Positions 33,163 to 44,999 are shown, numbered from the stretch's first letter. The stretch is DNA of 64,000 bases from Fragum whitleyi (GCA_948146395.1 OX411552.1:57090399-57154398), one strand, 5' to 3'. The notes: a model not told the origin generated them from the letters alone. A program made the numbers and translations.

Positions 33163-33565
33163 TGTAGCCGAGTTGACTATAAGGGGTGTTTGTACTGCCT
33201 TGCCGTACAAGCTAGCTGTTATAGCGACGTGGTAGAGCACTTGCTTTGGGACACAGAGGTCCCGGGTTCGAATCCCGACGGAGTCGAATAATTTAATTGC
33301 GGGTTACATTTGGCGCCCACCGTAAATAACCCACATGAGGTGGTGGTTATGTGATGAGGTAGTTGATGATGTTTAATTGAGAAGATTCGTGGAAGAATCT
33401 TAATTGTCGAGGGGGTGTATGTAGCCGAGTTGACTATAAGGGGTGTTTGTACTGCCTTGCCGTACAAGCTAGCTTTTATAGCGACGTGGTAGAGCACTTG
33501 CTTTGGGACACAGAGGTCCCGGGTTCGAATCCCGACGGAGTCGAATAATTTAATTGCGGGTTACA
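33163..33565 (+). mobile_element. TRIM: miniature LTR retrotransposon with tRNA-like LTRs
   Basis: Two 146-bp direct repeats (33163-33308 and 33420-33565) differ at one base. Each begins TGTAGCC and ends GGTTACA. After the left LTR comes tt then 'tggcgcccaccgt', a primer-binding-site pattern (TGG plus a tRNA 3'-end complement). Before the right LTR lies a purine tract, 'cgagggggtg'. A 4-bp repeat, ccat, flanks both ends (33159-33162 and 33566-33569). The internal part is 111 bp with no ORF, so it must be mobilised in trans. Each LTR contains 'tagcgacgtggtagagc' (A-box-like), 'cttgctttggga' and 'gaggtcccgggttcgaatcc' (B box), resembling tRNA-Pro(UGG). A degenerate solo LTR of this family is at 17540-17684. 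TRIMs are well known in plants and sparsely reported in animals. Confidence 0.9.
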
Positions 33566-33819
33566 CCATTTTCGAGAGATGAAGGAAATTGAATACTATT
33601 AATTTAATAAAAATCGGTGTATTTTTCTTTTGATAACAACTGCATACTGCAATAGATATTGTAGATAATATTTGTTTCTTACTATTCAGTGAGATCTCAT
33701 TAAATATTCATAATCACAAAACAGAAAATAGATATATTATTTCCACACAAAAACCAAGCTTTCCAGAATTATTAGTGCTCATATGCCATTTCAAGTACAT
33801 TCACAGTTGCGTGAGAGTA

Positions 33820-34822
33820 CCCATTTTCGAGAGAGTGCCTTATGGGCATCCCTCTCTCTTTCTCTCTCTCTCTATCCCTCTACATAATCACACCATTAAC
33901 CTGGCACGCTAAAATGGAACTATTTCATTTCGCAGAGTTAGTGCAACACTTTTGTAAGTGAATCTACTTATGTAGGCAATTTCAAAAGTCTTGCACTATC
34001 CCCTCCATAATTTGGTATAGCATGCTAAACAACCGATTTCAAAACTACTCTTTGGCCTTGAACGCTGAAAGTTCATCTGAAATTTATTCTATTCAATCGA
34101 AACTTCTACAAAATTTTTATGCAATGCGGGTGTATTCGGTTGGATAACAGTAGTCTCCTTTTAGTGTAGCAGGCCGGGGTGGAAGATATATTTGAGCGAT
34201 AGAGAGGACGGAGGAAAGAAGAGGAAGGATGGAAAAGAGAGATAGAATGGGCAGAGAGAAAGAGGGGAAAAAGGGGAGGGTGGGAGGGGGAGGAGCGCAC
34301 GAAATTATTATAGACAGAGGGAGCGAGAGAGTTAGGGAGAGGGATTGAGAAAATTAGAGGGGCGAGGGAGATTGAATGAGAGAGAGGGGAGGGAGAGTAG
34401 GAGAGGGGAAAGGAAAGATAGAGGGAGAGAGAGAGAGTGAAAGGGAGGAAGAGAAGGGAGGGTGATAGAATGAGAGGGAGAAGGGAGGGAGGGGGTAGAG
34501 AATGAGGGAGAGAGGGAGAGGCAGTGATAGAATGGGCGGAGAGAGAGAGGGAGGGTGAGAGAAAGGGAGGGAGAGGGAGTTGGAGAGAGAACGAGAGAGA
34601 GGGGAAGGGATAGAGAGACAGATTGAAAGGGAGGGGGTGAGAGGGATAGAGAGAGAGCGCGAAAAGTAGGGCGAGAGAATGAGAGAGAGAGAAGGGAGGG
34701 AGGGGGAATGAGGGAGAGGGAGTGATAGACTGGGCGGAGAGAAAGCGATTGAGAGAGAGAATGGGGGAGGGGCGGGGAGATGAGAAGAGAGAGAGGGGGG
34801 AAGAGAGAGAGAGAGAGAGAGT
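33820..34822. repeat. CT/GA-armed element, copy 2 (long polypurine block)
   Basis: 'cattttcgagagagtgcctt' plus 'atgggcatccctctctc' at the left, a 'ctggcacgctaaaatgg' ... 'tccttttagtgtagcagg' middle segment (33902-34173), then about 640 nt of almost pure purine on the + strand (34180-34822). It is the inverse arrangement of 20709-21585. A 247-codon minus-strand ORF over it is pure low complexity. Confidence 0.75.
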
Positions 34823-34849
34823 ATCCGTTCTTATGGTTATTATATACAT

Positions 34850-35609
34850 GACTTACAATATGTGCGTGTGACGTTCAGGCGTTACATGTGGAAATAAGTA
34901 CGTGTAGTTGGTGAGAGGAAATACAATAATACAATGTTTAATTCATTAATTCAGGCCACCGGCCTACAATAACATGTCATACAAAGTACAATGTTTATTT
35001 GAGAGAGTGAGAAAAATTGACAAATACCTTATTGGTTGTTGTGATTTTAATGTTTCCTGGCAATTTATTAAATGCCGAAAATATATGTGACCCGTCACGC
35101 GAAAAGCGACCATCTGGGAACGCTGTAAAACGACTATTTGAAAAAAGAGATTTGCTGCAGTATTGGTCAACCAAAGGTCGTATTTCAAAAATCCCTTCAC
35201 TGGAAGGTAGATTAAACATTCTATATTCAGAAAATAAGCACATTGCGAAAAGTTTCGATCCTAGTCAGTCTGCGCATACCGACTGGACAGCCTGTTACAA
35301 CTAAACTGTAGAACCATGCTATCTGATTGGTCGAGAGCTAATAAACAAAAATGGCCGTCGCAGAAATGTTAAAAAAAAATAAATAAGTATAATAATTTTT
35401 TGTGGTCAAGTTTTGGTAAATTTACACTATCCCTACCCGTGTTGGCTACCTGTGGATGAAGCCCATGTTTCACGACCGCTGTTATCGAGTTATCGAGTTG
35501 GTAAGCATGGTAAAGTAGTGTTCCGGATACCTATGTTGCTCAAGACGAAGGAGACGTAACCAGTATTTGATACAATTACATATGTAGTCCATACATAGTG
35601 AAAGTCGTC
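34850..35609. other. Unassigned sequence
   Basis: A 'gacccgtcacgcgaaaagcg' plus 'accatctggga' motif at 35091-35121 resembles 'caggcgaaaacggaccatct' plus 'gga' at 60261, so it is probably a dispersed repeat. A 'tttatcgagttatcgagttg' duplication is at 35483. No gene is supported. Confidence 0.4.
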
Positions 35610-36745
35610 TACCATCACTCAAACCAATCGCATCCGAACAAGATGGTGTTTTTTGCAAAATTCTATTTGAACCTTTTCTATCGTTTTACTATACGTATGA
35701 CCCCAAATATTTGAAGCATAACATATTGGTATTGGTTTTATAGCTGAATCGAAAATTTTAAACATTTCTCGTGGATGTAAATTGCCAAATTCTTTTTGGT
35801 ACCGAAATATACTGTATGTTGCTTTGATGGCTTGCTTTGATAGCTTTTCACTATTTAGAGACCATGCCATTTCCAGTGTGAAGTAAACACCAAAATACTT
35901 ATAAAAGGGAACAACAGGCCATGCACCAGCGTTCGGATTTTTGTTTTAACTATGCCGCCTTTCGAAAAACTACTATTTGTTCTTTTCTGAATTTATCTTT
36001 AAACCCTTATTTTTTGTTGTATTGTGAAATACAGTCTATTTGCTTTCGCAGACATATACTGGTGTCTTAGAAATTAGAGATGTCATCCGCAAACATTGAT
36101 GCGTATTTTTCCTTGACCACGTTTTCCCATTAAAACGTCGAATAAGACGTTAATAAGGATACTAAAGATTTTTGGGTTCGCGATAAAGCCTTGACGCGTA
36201 CCAATCTGACAGTCGAAAAGATGGGTAAACTTTTTTTCAATTTTAACACAATAAAATGATTTTAATATATTTAGAAACTTTCCACTAATATTATATTGTT
36301 CAAAAGATTTCCAGTTTCGATCAATTTGCACACAATCAAACGCCTTTTCATAATCAATAAAGATACACTAGAAACGTCCACCTTTTTGAGAAATATTTTT
36401 CGCTATTGACATTAACCTTAAAATATTATTACTGGTTGATCAGCCCTTTCTGATGCCTGTTTAAGATTCATTTAGAATACAATTTTGTTCACACCATTCA
36501 GTTAACCGCAAGTTCAGCATGCCCATGAATATTTTACAGTCAATGAGCGATATTGCTCTATAGTTGTAAGGATCGTTATTGTTACCTCTTTTATGAAAAA
36601 AGAGGGCACTGATGGTCCTATGACGCTCAGCTGAATATGCAAGTCTGATTTTTTTTCCCTTTTCGGGAAGACCTAATACTAATGCATGTCTAATTAATCG
36701 GAAATCATATTGATAATTCACTAAGATTTCCAATGTGATCTTCAT
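35610..36745 (-). pseudogene. LINE reverse-transcriptase remnant
   Basis: Minus-strand pieces in order: FFHKRGNNNDPYNYRAISLI and LRLTEWCEQNCILNES (36461-36620), FIDYEKAFDCVQIDRNW (near 36360), IGTRQGFIANPKIFSILINV (36083-36331), a degraded FADD-like segment, then YFGVYFTLEMAWSLNSEKLS and a thumb-like IFDSAIKPIPICYASNIWG (35619-35870). KKG...P.NYR.ISL, the FIDYEKAFD catalytic Asp block and the QG...P..F...IN motif are hallmarks of non-LTR retrotransposon RTs. Frameshifts and stops separate the pieces. The endonuclease domain is absent. Confidence 0.88.
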
Positions 36746-36774
36746 AAATGATTAATATTTGATACGTACTTAGA

Positions 36775-37075
36775 TCTAGTGTATTGTCACATGATGAACG
36801 AAAATATCTAACGAGGTTGGGGGAAATGAAAATTGTGACAATTATTATTTCCCACAGCCCGGTTAGTTTTTTTTTCACACAATACACCAAGTATGTTTAT
36901 ATATGTATTTATCTTATAAATTCTATTTGTCTTGATTTGGTCGATTTTTCTAATAGAAATGCAAGTTTCTAAAATTGGCCGCATCATGTCATTGTTCTAA
37001 AAATACCCATGAGATATCGTGAAAAATATCATAGGGGATGTTATCACACGGATATTTGTATAGTTATACGATAAA
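36775..37075 (-). repeat. MITE family C, copy 4
   Basis: 'gtgtattgtcacatgatgaa', 'atatctaacgaggttggggg', 'tagaaatgcaagtttctaaa' and 'gatgttatcacacggatatt' plus 'tgtatagtta', in reverse of copy 1. Confidence 0.75.
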
Positions 37076-38574
37076 TACATGTACTTTCATCAACATAGCA
37101 CTTGATGCCAGAGCAATTTTAAAGTTTTTCCCTAAAATTTGAAAGTAGTATGCAATGTTGTTTAAAAAAAACCGGAGATTGTTCGCGCTTCCATTTTCTC
37201 TTTCTATATTAAACAAGTTATGTCAGCGACAGCGCAATCTCCTGGTAGGCTACCTTAGAAGATAGGGGCCTATTTATTTATTTATTTAACCTGTAAACTT
37301 CTTAAAAGAAGGTTATTGAAAACAGTCCTACAACCATGGTCCAGGGGTAAATCCAAGATTTTCTCATGGGGGATTTGAACTATATCAACATCTTGGTTAA
37401 CAGACGCATATATTTACCACATCTGAAAGGCCTACTATTTATGGTTTTGTGTAGATTTTCATCTTCGCGTGGCGGTGGGTTGGGGCCGCGGTCCGGCATT
37501 GCATATTTTTTATTTAATCATGTTCTCATACTTTATCAATGGGCCGATTATAAAGATACAGGGCAAAAATGTTCTGTAGGCCGACTGCCTTTTTAATTTG
37601 TTCAAGAAATTTTGATGTCGTGCCGGCAGGACCGTCGGGGCTTATTTTCACTATTCAGTCTTTAAAAATCCCCGCCCCAAAGTATTTGGCCAATTTCAAT
37701 TAAACTCGACATGCATGTTCCTTGTGTGACTCTGTTTTTAAAATGTTCTAGAAATGTTTATTGATCGTGAACATGTGCGTGACCGTGGGCGGGGCGTCAC
37801 ACTTTTTTTAACTTAGGCCTATCATTTCTCTCAGTCCGAGTGAAATCTTTAAAGATCGTCTTCTGCCAAACCAATTAAATTTTGATTGGCTATAAATAAA
37901 AGGCGTGGTAAGGCGAGACCACTGTTCAATATGTATTTGTAAGTTACGTTTGGATCAAAATGAAAAGCATCTTGCGATGATAACACGTGCTTAAAATGCG
38001 AAGAAAATCGGATTCAGGGCTCATTGATTGTGCTAGTGAAGAGTATAGTATCTAAACATGTTTTAGCACATTCGGTGTAAGATACTAATATACACAGGAT
38101 AACCCATAAAGTTAAATAACTTTTTTTCTGCTGAGGTTCCATTTGACCTTAAAACATTTCTTCCATTCCAAAATAGCTTATGAAGGGGCAGAGGAGCAAT
38201 TGTTATATATTGGGTATTTCTGATACAACACCGGTCAAACCCGGAAGTAAAATTTCAGGAAATATAAACAAGGTAAAAAGAGAAACTATTCTCCAAAAAA
38301 CACTGCCGATCGGTTCATGATTCATGACAATATATCCATTTACCTATGGAATCAAAAATTAAAAATTCTATACACGATTCCAGTGCTGTTTTTGGAAACG
38401 ATTAAAAATTAGTCGATTCGGCCTTCTTCCGTCTCGGTCTCTTAGTTTTCTTTTTTACCAATGTCACTTTTATGTGACTCACAAATCAAGCGAATAAGGA
38501 CCATTTTGATTCTATTTACATATTATAATTTGTATCAAGCAGCGGTGTACCAGATGTTGCAAAGAATCCACTGG
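37076..38574. other. Unassigned sequence
   Basis: Mostly unique-looking. 'gggcggggc', 'ggcgtggtaaggcgag' and 'ccaatcaaat' fragments near 37770-37920 resemble dispersed 'ccacgccc..tttatgg' repeats. No exon was found. Confidence 0.4.
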
Positions 38575-41500
38575 TACAGTCAACTGGCCAATAGCGGATC
38601 ACTAGTGAGAACTTTGTTGCTTATTTTTCAAAGAAACGCGGCAGAATGCCGATTTTGGTCTTAGGAGGCAATAAAATTTGTACACTTTGAAGTGCAACAT
38701 ACATCTTTAGTCAATCAATCAAATCAATTGCATCGTCCGGGTTAGTAGTAGACGTAAATTAGCCATATCCGGGTCAATTTGGCCAATAGCGGATCACGTG
38801 ATAAGATGACTCTGGGGGCTGTCTCAAAATGATTTTGACCTGTCATCACCGTCAAACAAACATGTTTTCTTCTGTTGGAAGAGATTTTTACAATAATTGT
38901 GCCATTCCAATATGAATTGAGTAGGACAAACGAAATCATTGAGCAGACATTTATATATTAAGCTTCGTACAAGACAAATTAACTAATAATCAACATTTTG
39001 AAGATTTAACCTTCAAAAAAATGTATGAAACCAAAGGTTTTCATATATTTCATCAATCCAAACTTAAACTACGTTTCTGGACTGGTTTTAGACTGCATCA
39101 ATTTGAATGTGTAATTTTCTATAAATGGCCTTCTGTGTAAGAAAAATTGTAACAAAATGTTACATATATAACCCTATCATTTTTTATTTTCCAATGAATG
39201 CCTGATTTTTTCAAATCCTAAAGTTATCATTTGCTTCAGTATCTACCCATTTACACATGACACAGTTTTGGGCTCGTTGAAATTTAAAAAAAGATAAGTA
39301 CTGTACCAGAATTTTAAAGTATCACTTTTTTGAGTTATGGAAAATTGAAAATATGGACCTTTTCAGTTGAAACCACTAGATTTTAGAATAACAACGACAA
39401 CATGTATTGTTAAAAAACTCTTCTTATTCTTGGTAGATATTAGTATGGGAAATAAAAAAGTTATTTGTTACATCCAATTTTGTCATGTACACTTTGTTTT
39501 CCTAGCCCATGCCAAGCATGGTTCAGAAATCCATCTATGTTTACTCTTATCCTTGCGGCAAATTATTTATTTTGTTTTACGACTGTAGTGAATCTAAACC
39601 CTAAATAGAGCAGTTCCATGGCAGAACCTTCTGGCATTGTTGATAACAGTGCCTTTAACTTATTTTCATGATGTAACTGAAGGTCAGGATGCAGCTTTTT
39701 GCCTAGACTCATGCTTATTCCAGGATACATCTTTGCAATTCTCTTTGCTGATTTTTGGGCTGGACTGGTTAAAGAACTAAGACATTTTCTATTCTTTGGA
39801 ATCATGTCCTGAATAGATGTAAGGATTTTTTCTTAGGAAATTAAAACTTTAAAGAAATTGTCTGTGGCAAGCAACCCAAGCTTCTTTTAAAGTCCTGTTT
39901 TCTTTTTTAAAAAGTATAGATCTAAGTATCCACAAAGCATTAGAGTTGTAGATCGATTGAAAATGATAAAATAATACCCCAAAAGCAATTACTTTTCTGA
40001 CCACCATAATTTAGGCCAATTTTTCAAAATTTTCAGCACTTATTTCCCTCTGGTTTGATGCATGTATATAGGTAGAAATTCTGATATCTATGGCCAGAAA
40101 CTTCTGTAATCTCCTTACTACCAACTTTCAAGACGTAGATCTAGTTAAGGTATTTTTGGGAAATAAAAAACCTACCAATATTATAGCCCTTTAACATTTA
40201 GACTCAACGAACAATTTAAGATACTTTTTTTTTTACAAAAAAGAGAAGTTTTTTGTGAAAGACGAATACCCCAGAAAAGGCCATTTTCATGACCTTGTCT
40301 GATGACCTTGACCTCGTCATATGAGGTTGACCTTGGTATCTGTAGATGCGCACTTTTGAGATCTAACATTATACCAACTATGAACATGGTATCTTGAATA
40401 ACCTTGCAGGTATTGGCAATGTTGAAGGGTTTTATGTTAAGTGTTGCAGACAGGCAGACGAAAAGTGGTCAGGCAATATGATCCCGACCTTTCAATGTAC
40501 TGGCATAAAAAAACCCAGCCAGATATGCAAAAATTCTAGGAAATTTCATCAGCTACTGCTGTCAAACAACGACATTGCTTAAAGCTGCTCTTTCACAGTT
40601 TTTCATAGAAAAATTCATAACTTGTTCTTAGATTTGGGAATGTTGTGTTTTTAGATGATTAAGATTTGTCCAATGGCATTGGCACTAAAAAGAACATATT
40701 TCAATAATTTTGTAACTTATATATTCGAAGCGCCAAGATCAGTAAGGAATTTAGTCTATTAATTTCGAGTCTATAAATTACAAAATTTTTACTTGTCGTA
40801 AATATTATTTTATTTTTGATTGTAATGATTTGAAGTTTCCAGCCATCAAATAATTTTACCTTAATCTTTGATTGAATAAGACAAACACGCGGAATTCACA
40901 TGCGTAAATAGTTGGCTACAAATTGAAGAATATTTTTTAAGGCGTTAGTAGTTGCTTTTTTTTCAGAATGATTTTCGCTAAATTCAGGAATATTAGTCTT
41001 TCTTTCCATGCATTACCAGATTGTATCTTTTTATCTTGAAGGCTTCGACATGATAAGGTCGTTTCTTCTAATTGTTTTTACAAAAAAATTTCAAAAATCA
41101 CATTTTCCCTATCTGTGAAAGAGCAGCTTTAACAGATAAATGATCTAAATATAGGTCATTTCTCAATCTAATACAACTGTTTTCAGAATTAATCAAAACC
41201 AGATAAGAATTGGGATCTATGAAATTTCTTATCATTTTTTTCTTTAAAATCTTCAATATATCAAATCAAAATGCATAAGTAGCTAGATTTGGCACAGTTA
41301 TCTTTATAAAATATTTGGTTTGCTTATTTTGAGACGCCCCCTATGATGCGCACAGCTGATCCGCTAATGGCGAGTAAGAGTTGTGGGTTGTTTCTATTTA
41401 TTGTACACAAAAGGGTGGATAAAACCATGCGAAAGCATAGTGAACCAACAATTTATGCCTCCTTTTCGTGATTTCATCCACTATTTGAAGTTGTACTCGT

Positions 41501-41780
41501 TTACTCGCCTTTAATTTTGCAGAGGAATTCTTTTCTGTGAAATTCCTATGACGTGATCTTTCAGTCGAACAGACGCTTGACCAGCGTTTCGTCTATCTCA
41601 AGCACTACAACGACAATGTAACTGTCAAAATTTTGTTATGCTACGAAGAGATGGACAGTGTCTTGGGATAGAATATTAGTTTCTTCTTCGGCATGTGCGA
41701 GTGAAAGTAATTAAAGATGGAAATCAAAGTGATCCAATCAAAGTGATTTGTCATGATCCGCTATTGGCTAGTTGACTGTA
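38575..41780. mobile_element. 3.2-kb element with 27-bp TIRs and nested inner repeats
   Basis: 'tacagtcaactggccaatag' plus 'cggatca' (38575) is inverted at 41754-41780 with one mismatch. The ends read TA-CAGT...ACTG-TA. A second, inner inverted pair carries the same 'aatagcggatca' followed by 'gggggctgtctcaaaat' (38782-38830) and 'attttgagacgccccctatg' (41331-41350 side). The interior has only short ORFs; an 80-codon minus ORF (39563-39805, KKLHPDLQLHHENKLKALLS) has no motif I recognise. 'gaccttgacctcgtcatatg' at 40306 belongs to dispersed repeats. Confidence 0.65.
40579..41132. repeat. TTAA-flanked MITE, piggyBac-like borders
   Basis: 'ttaaagctgctctttcacag' at 40579 and its inverse 'ctgtgaaagagcagctttaa' at 41113-41132: a 20-bp perfect inverted end including TTAA at each side. 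TTAA targets are the hallmark of piggyBac-type transposition. It is 554 bp, non-coding, and nested in the 3.2-kb element. Confidence 0.7.
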
Positions 41781-41837
41781 TTTACCTTTTTACGAGTAAG
41801 AAATCACACAGTACAAATGGTAGTGGTTCTGAAATAA

Positions 41838-42185
41838 GCTGCCCAAGTTGTCCGAGACACCCATTTAACTACACGGACAAGAAGATTGTCCGTGGACAAG
41901 TGAAAATTCTTAAGAAAAAATATTTTCTAATAGTAAAAGTTAGCAGTTTTCTGAAAATAAATGCCATAATACTTATGTTAACAGTTAGTGAGGCTATTTT
42001 ATGGATGCTTCTTATAGCAAAACCAAAGTATCTTCAATGTCAGAAGAAAAAATAAAACTATTTATTTGGAAAAAATGTTTATGATGTAGAACAGTCAAGA
42101 AAGCGTTTGATACAGACAAGCCAGATTGTGATTACGGCTTCTCTGTGGAAAAGTTGACTTTCAAAATATTTCAGATACCCTTGAA
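41838..42185 (+). repeat. Dispersed repeat family H, copy 2
   Basis: 'aagttagcagttttctgaaa', 'gatgcttcttatagcaaaac', 'aaaactatttatttggaaaa' and 'aaaagttgactttcaaaata' plus 'tttcag' match 5860-6265 in order. Confidence 0.65.
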
Positions 42186-44146
42186 TGGAAATTCTAAGTC
42201 AGTTGTAACCCTGACAAGTGCAGAATTAAGGACACTAAATTATAGTGACAAGAGTCAGGGTAAATACATTAAAAGACAGAGAAAAAAAACCAAAAAAACC
42301 CCAAAAAACTAAATTATGATAGAGGTTCGCAACAACTCTGACTGTGATTAGTCTTGTACTTTGATATGTAATAATTAACTTCAGGTTTTCACATGATATA
42401 ACCTGGTACCCAAACATCGTAAATGTTAATAGTTCCCAAATCATGGAAATTATCGTGATAACAAGCTTTTGGGGTGTTTTGTTTATATCTCCTATTTCTT
42501 TTGTGGCAAATAGTCATGATGGGTAAATTGTACATGAAACAATCCATAAAGATGTATGTTACCAATAAATTATTTCAAACATCCAGATCATTTCAACAGT
42601 ATTTAAGACCAGGATGTAAAGGTATTTTGATGTTGTTAATTCTGTACTCCAAAATGACATCTTCAGGTATTTATAGTAAGTTTTTTTTAAGGTCAAAAGG
42701 CTTATCGTAGGGCGAGTGATAGTCAAAGCAGGACAAGTAACTTTTTCATGTAACTTGCCCTTATTAGAAAGAAAAATGAAATTTTAACACATGAAAAATT
42801 ATGTGTTTTTCCGTGTACAACCCATAGAATTTTCAATGAAAACATAAATAAAACCTGTGGGGCTTACTTTAATACCCAAGGGCTTGGTATAGGCTCATTT
42901 TCAAAACTGAGCTCCCGAATCAATATATGAATATTTAATGGCTCATCACACAAAATCTACCTATAGGACATATTTCCTCCATTGGGCATAGTTTAGTAAT
43001 AGTCTGTATGACCACGTAATACAGGTTTGTTGTGCTATCTATCTTCAATGAAATAGAAAAAAAACATGGTCTTATTATCAACAGACATTTAAATGTCAAT
43101 GAAGCTGGTGAAAAGAGCTAAACATGCATTAAAACATGCAGAAAAGTACAGAATTCACGAAAAGAAAGTTCTGTAAATAAAGATTTTGATAATATTAAGT
43201 AAGTATAACAAGATATTTATCCTTGAAACATTCCTGAATTGCTGTTTTGTAAATAACTTTATCCAAATTGAAAGTTTACCACAGTCCTTTTCCAAAGTCA
43301 CTTGGGAAAAGTATTGGAATATATCTAAGATGAAATAATAGATAATAGTACATAGCAATTAATTATTAGGTAAACTCATGAAATTCCAGAAAAACAGGGT
43401 AACTCGGACATTTTCTGTTCAAGCATAAATTGAAATGTCTCCTTGTTCCTTATTTAAGATAGTAGGTCACTAAGTAGATATATAAAAGTGTAGATGTGTT
43501 TGACAAATGTGTTCATTATGTCATGACCCAAGTAGATGATTTGAGCAAAGATGAAGGCACCATGTCGCTTGGTTCATAAAAAAATCACTGAAAAAGCCCA
43601 GCAAATCGAAGTCAAAGTTGCATGGAAAATATGAGAAGATTTCTGGCTATAATCCAGCCCATTGGCTATAATATTAGGAGACAATAGATCAGCATAATGA
43701 ATGAAATTTACTGTTTACACAAACATACTGTAAAAGTTTTTTTTGCGAGATTTTCATTTTTTGCTAGAATTTTAGCTGATTGGATGGGCACAATTCATAA
43801 TTGCATAATCCTAGTACTGTACAATATAGATTTAAGAACAATTATAAATTATTCTCTTTCTGAAATACTTACTATCGAATATAAGTTGTGTTAGTCTCAA
43901 AGATGCAAAATAAGACACTAAAATTAATTGATCAACATAATAGTATTGGGCTATTGGTTTCAAATCACAGTCGATAATCTCTTTTTCGTTGGAAAATTAA
44001 ATAAACTAATGATTAATTGCGCAATCATTTTCATAGAACTTAACACAGCACTCCCAATATCATTCCTTTGAAGAATAGAATATGACAGTTTAGTTAAAAC
44101 TCATGACCTGATGACTCATCCTTTAGAATTTTTCTACCAACTCCAT
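42186..44146. other. Sequence upstream of the ELMO-like exon, unassigned
   Basis: No upstream 5'UTR exon, promoter motif or named repeat could be supported. ORFs here are short and without motifs. Confidence 0.4.
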
Positions 44147-44368
44147 GGCTCAGGGTGAAACAGTTGTAACTGCCTATAAACATATAGGCAGTTACAACTG
44201 TTTCATGCTGAGCCATCAAACTGATGTCAATTCCGTAAAAAATATGAAATGGCTTTCATTTATATATTAGGACCTGATTAAACGATTAAGACATTTATTA
44301 GTCGATTATCACAATCGGAAGCCAAAACCAACTAATCGACTATAATCGATTAATCTGCCCATCACTAC
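44147..44368 (-). repeat. MITE family E, copy 2, 30 bp before an exon
   Basis: A hairpin 'gaaacagttgtaactgccta' / 'taggcagttacaactgtttc' at the left; 'ggaagccaaaaccaactaat' and 'gattaatctgcccatcacta' at the right. It is the reverse of 31100-31320. The acceptor of the following exon (44399) lies just outside the element. Confidence 0.8.
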
Positions 44369-44449
44369 AACATAAGCTATCATGTCCTTTTTTTTCAGGT
44401 TTAGCTGTCACCAGACTTTGCTATAAGGGACAGCAGGGTATTTGTCAAG

Positions 44450-44575
44450 ATGGAGGGGCCACAAAGTACGAGGTCGTCCAGCGGGTCCACAGGGTCACGG
44501 GGTCACTCGGAGAATATAAAGAAAGTTGCTGTCACAATGACTGGGCAGCAGGCGCTGTTCATGGAGCTAGATCAG
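44450..44575 (+). CDS. ELMO/CED-12-like gene, first coding exon 1a
   Basis: The exon runs from an acceptor (tgtccttttttttcag, exon start 44399) to a GTATGT donor after 44575. The ATG at 44450 is preceded by an in-frame TAG (44402-44404), so this is a genuine start with 51 nt of 5'UTR in the exon. It encodes 42 residues: a Ser/Gly-rich lead (STRSSSGSTGSRGHS), then IKKVAVTMTGQQALFMELDQ. ELMO proteins begin their N-terminal ubiquitin-like Ras-binding domain with VKVAI..., then LM.(I/L)DQ. That, plus the downstream exon at 63045, identifies the family. ELMO proteins pair with DOCK GEFs to activate Rac downstream of RhoG in engulfment and migration. The donor phase is 0, the same as exon 1b. Which ELMO paralogue this is cannot be told. 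Confidence 0.72.
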
Positions 44576-44654
44576 GTATGTAAATATGTTAATTTAAACT
44601 ATTTCTGATTTGTTTCTTGGTACAAATGTATTGGGTTTTAAGACAGTGTCATTC

Positions 44655-44850
44655 AGTCTTTCTGACTATCAGTCTCTCACCAATGGGTTGATATTTGTAG
44701 ACCTATGTGAGATAGCAGCTGGAGGCTAGGAAAGGATGTGGTGGTTGTACTGGTGAGAAAAATACCAGGAATCCATTGTTAGGTGCCCAAGCCTCCATGA
44801 TGTAATGGAAAAAATGTTTGAAGCGACATTAAAATCCATCCAATCAATCA
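44655..44850 (+). repeat. SINE body-1 copy without tRNA head
   Basis: 'tctctcaccaatgggttgat', 'agcagctggaggctaggaaa' and 'aggaatccattgttaggtgc' match the body; the (CAAA)n tail follows. Confidence 0.75.
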
Positions 44851-44922
44851 AACAAACAAACAAACAAACAAACAAACAAACAAACAAACAAACAAACAAA
44901 CAAACAAACAAACAAACAAACA

Positions 44923-44980
<58 letters not shown>

Positions 44981-44982
44981 TG
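44850..44982 (+). repeat. (CAAA)n-(CAAT)n microsatellite, SINE tail
   Basis: About 20 CAAA units, then about 14 CAAT units, directly after the SINE 3' end. Lys/Gln/Thr or Leu/Phe/Val repeat ORFs across it are artefacts. Confidence 0.95.
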
Positions 44983-44999
44983 TACATGTATTGGGTTTA

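Noticed and set aside
34106..34849. 247-codon minus-strand ORF
   Set aside because: Translation of a polypurine tract; only Ser/Pro/Leu low complexity.
35017..35304. ORF with signal-like start (LLVVVILMFPGNLLNA)
   Set aside because: It has no ATG at the proposed start; the 'gcgaaaagcgaccatctggga' part recurs near 60.26 kb as non-coding repeat; no cysteine or domain pattern.
39563..39805. 80-codon minus-strand ORF
   Set aside because: Unusually hydrophilic and complex, but no recognisable family, no splice evidence, and inside a transposable element. Mentioned only within that element.
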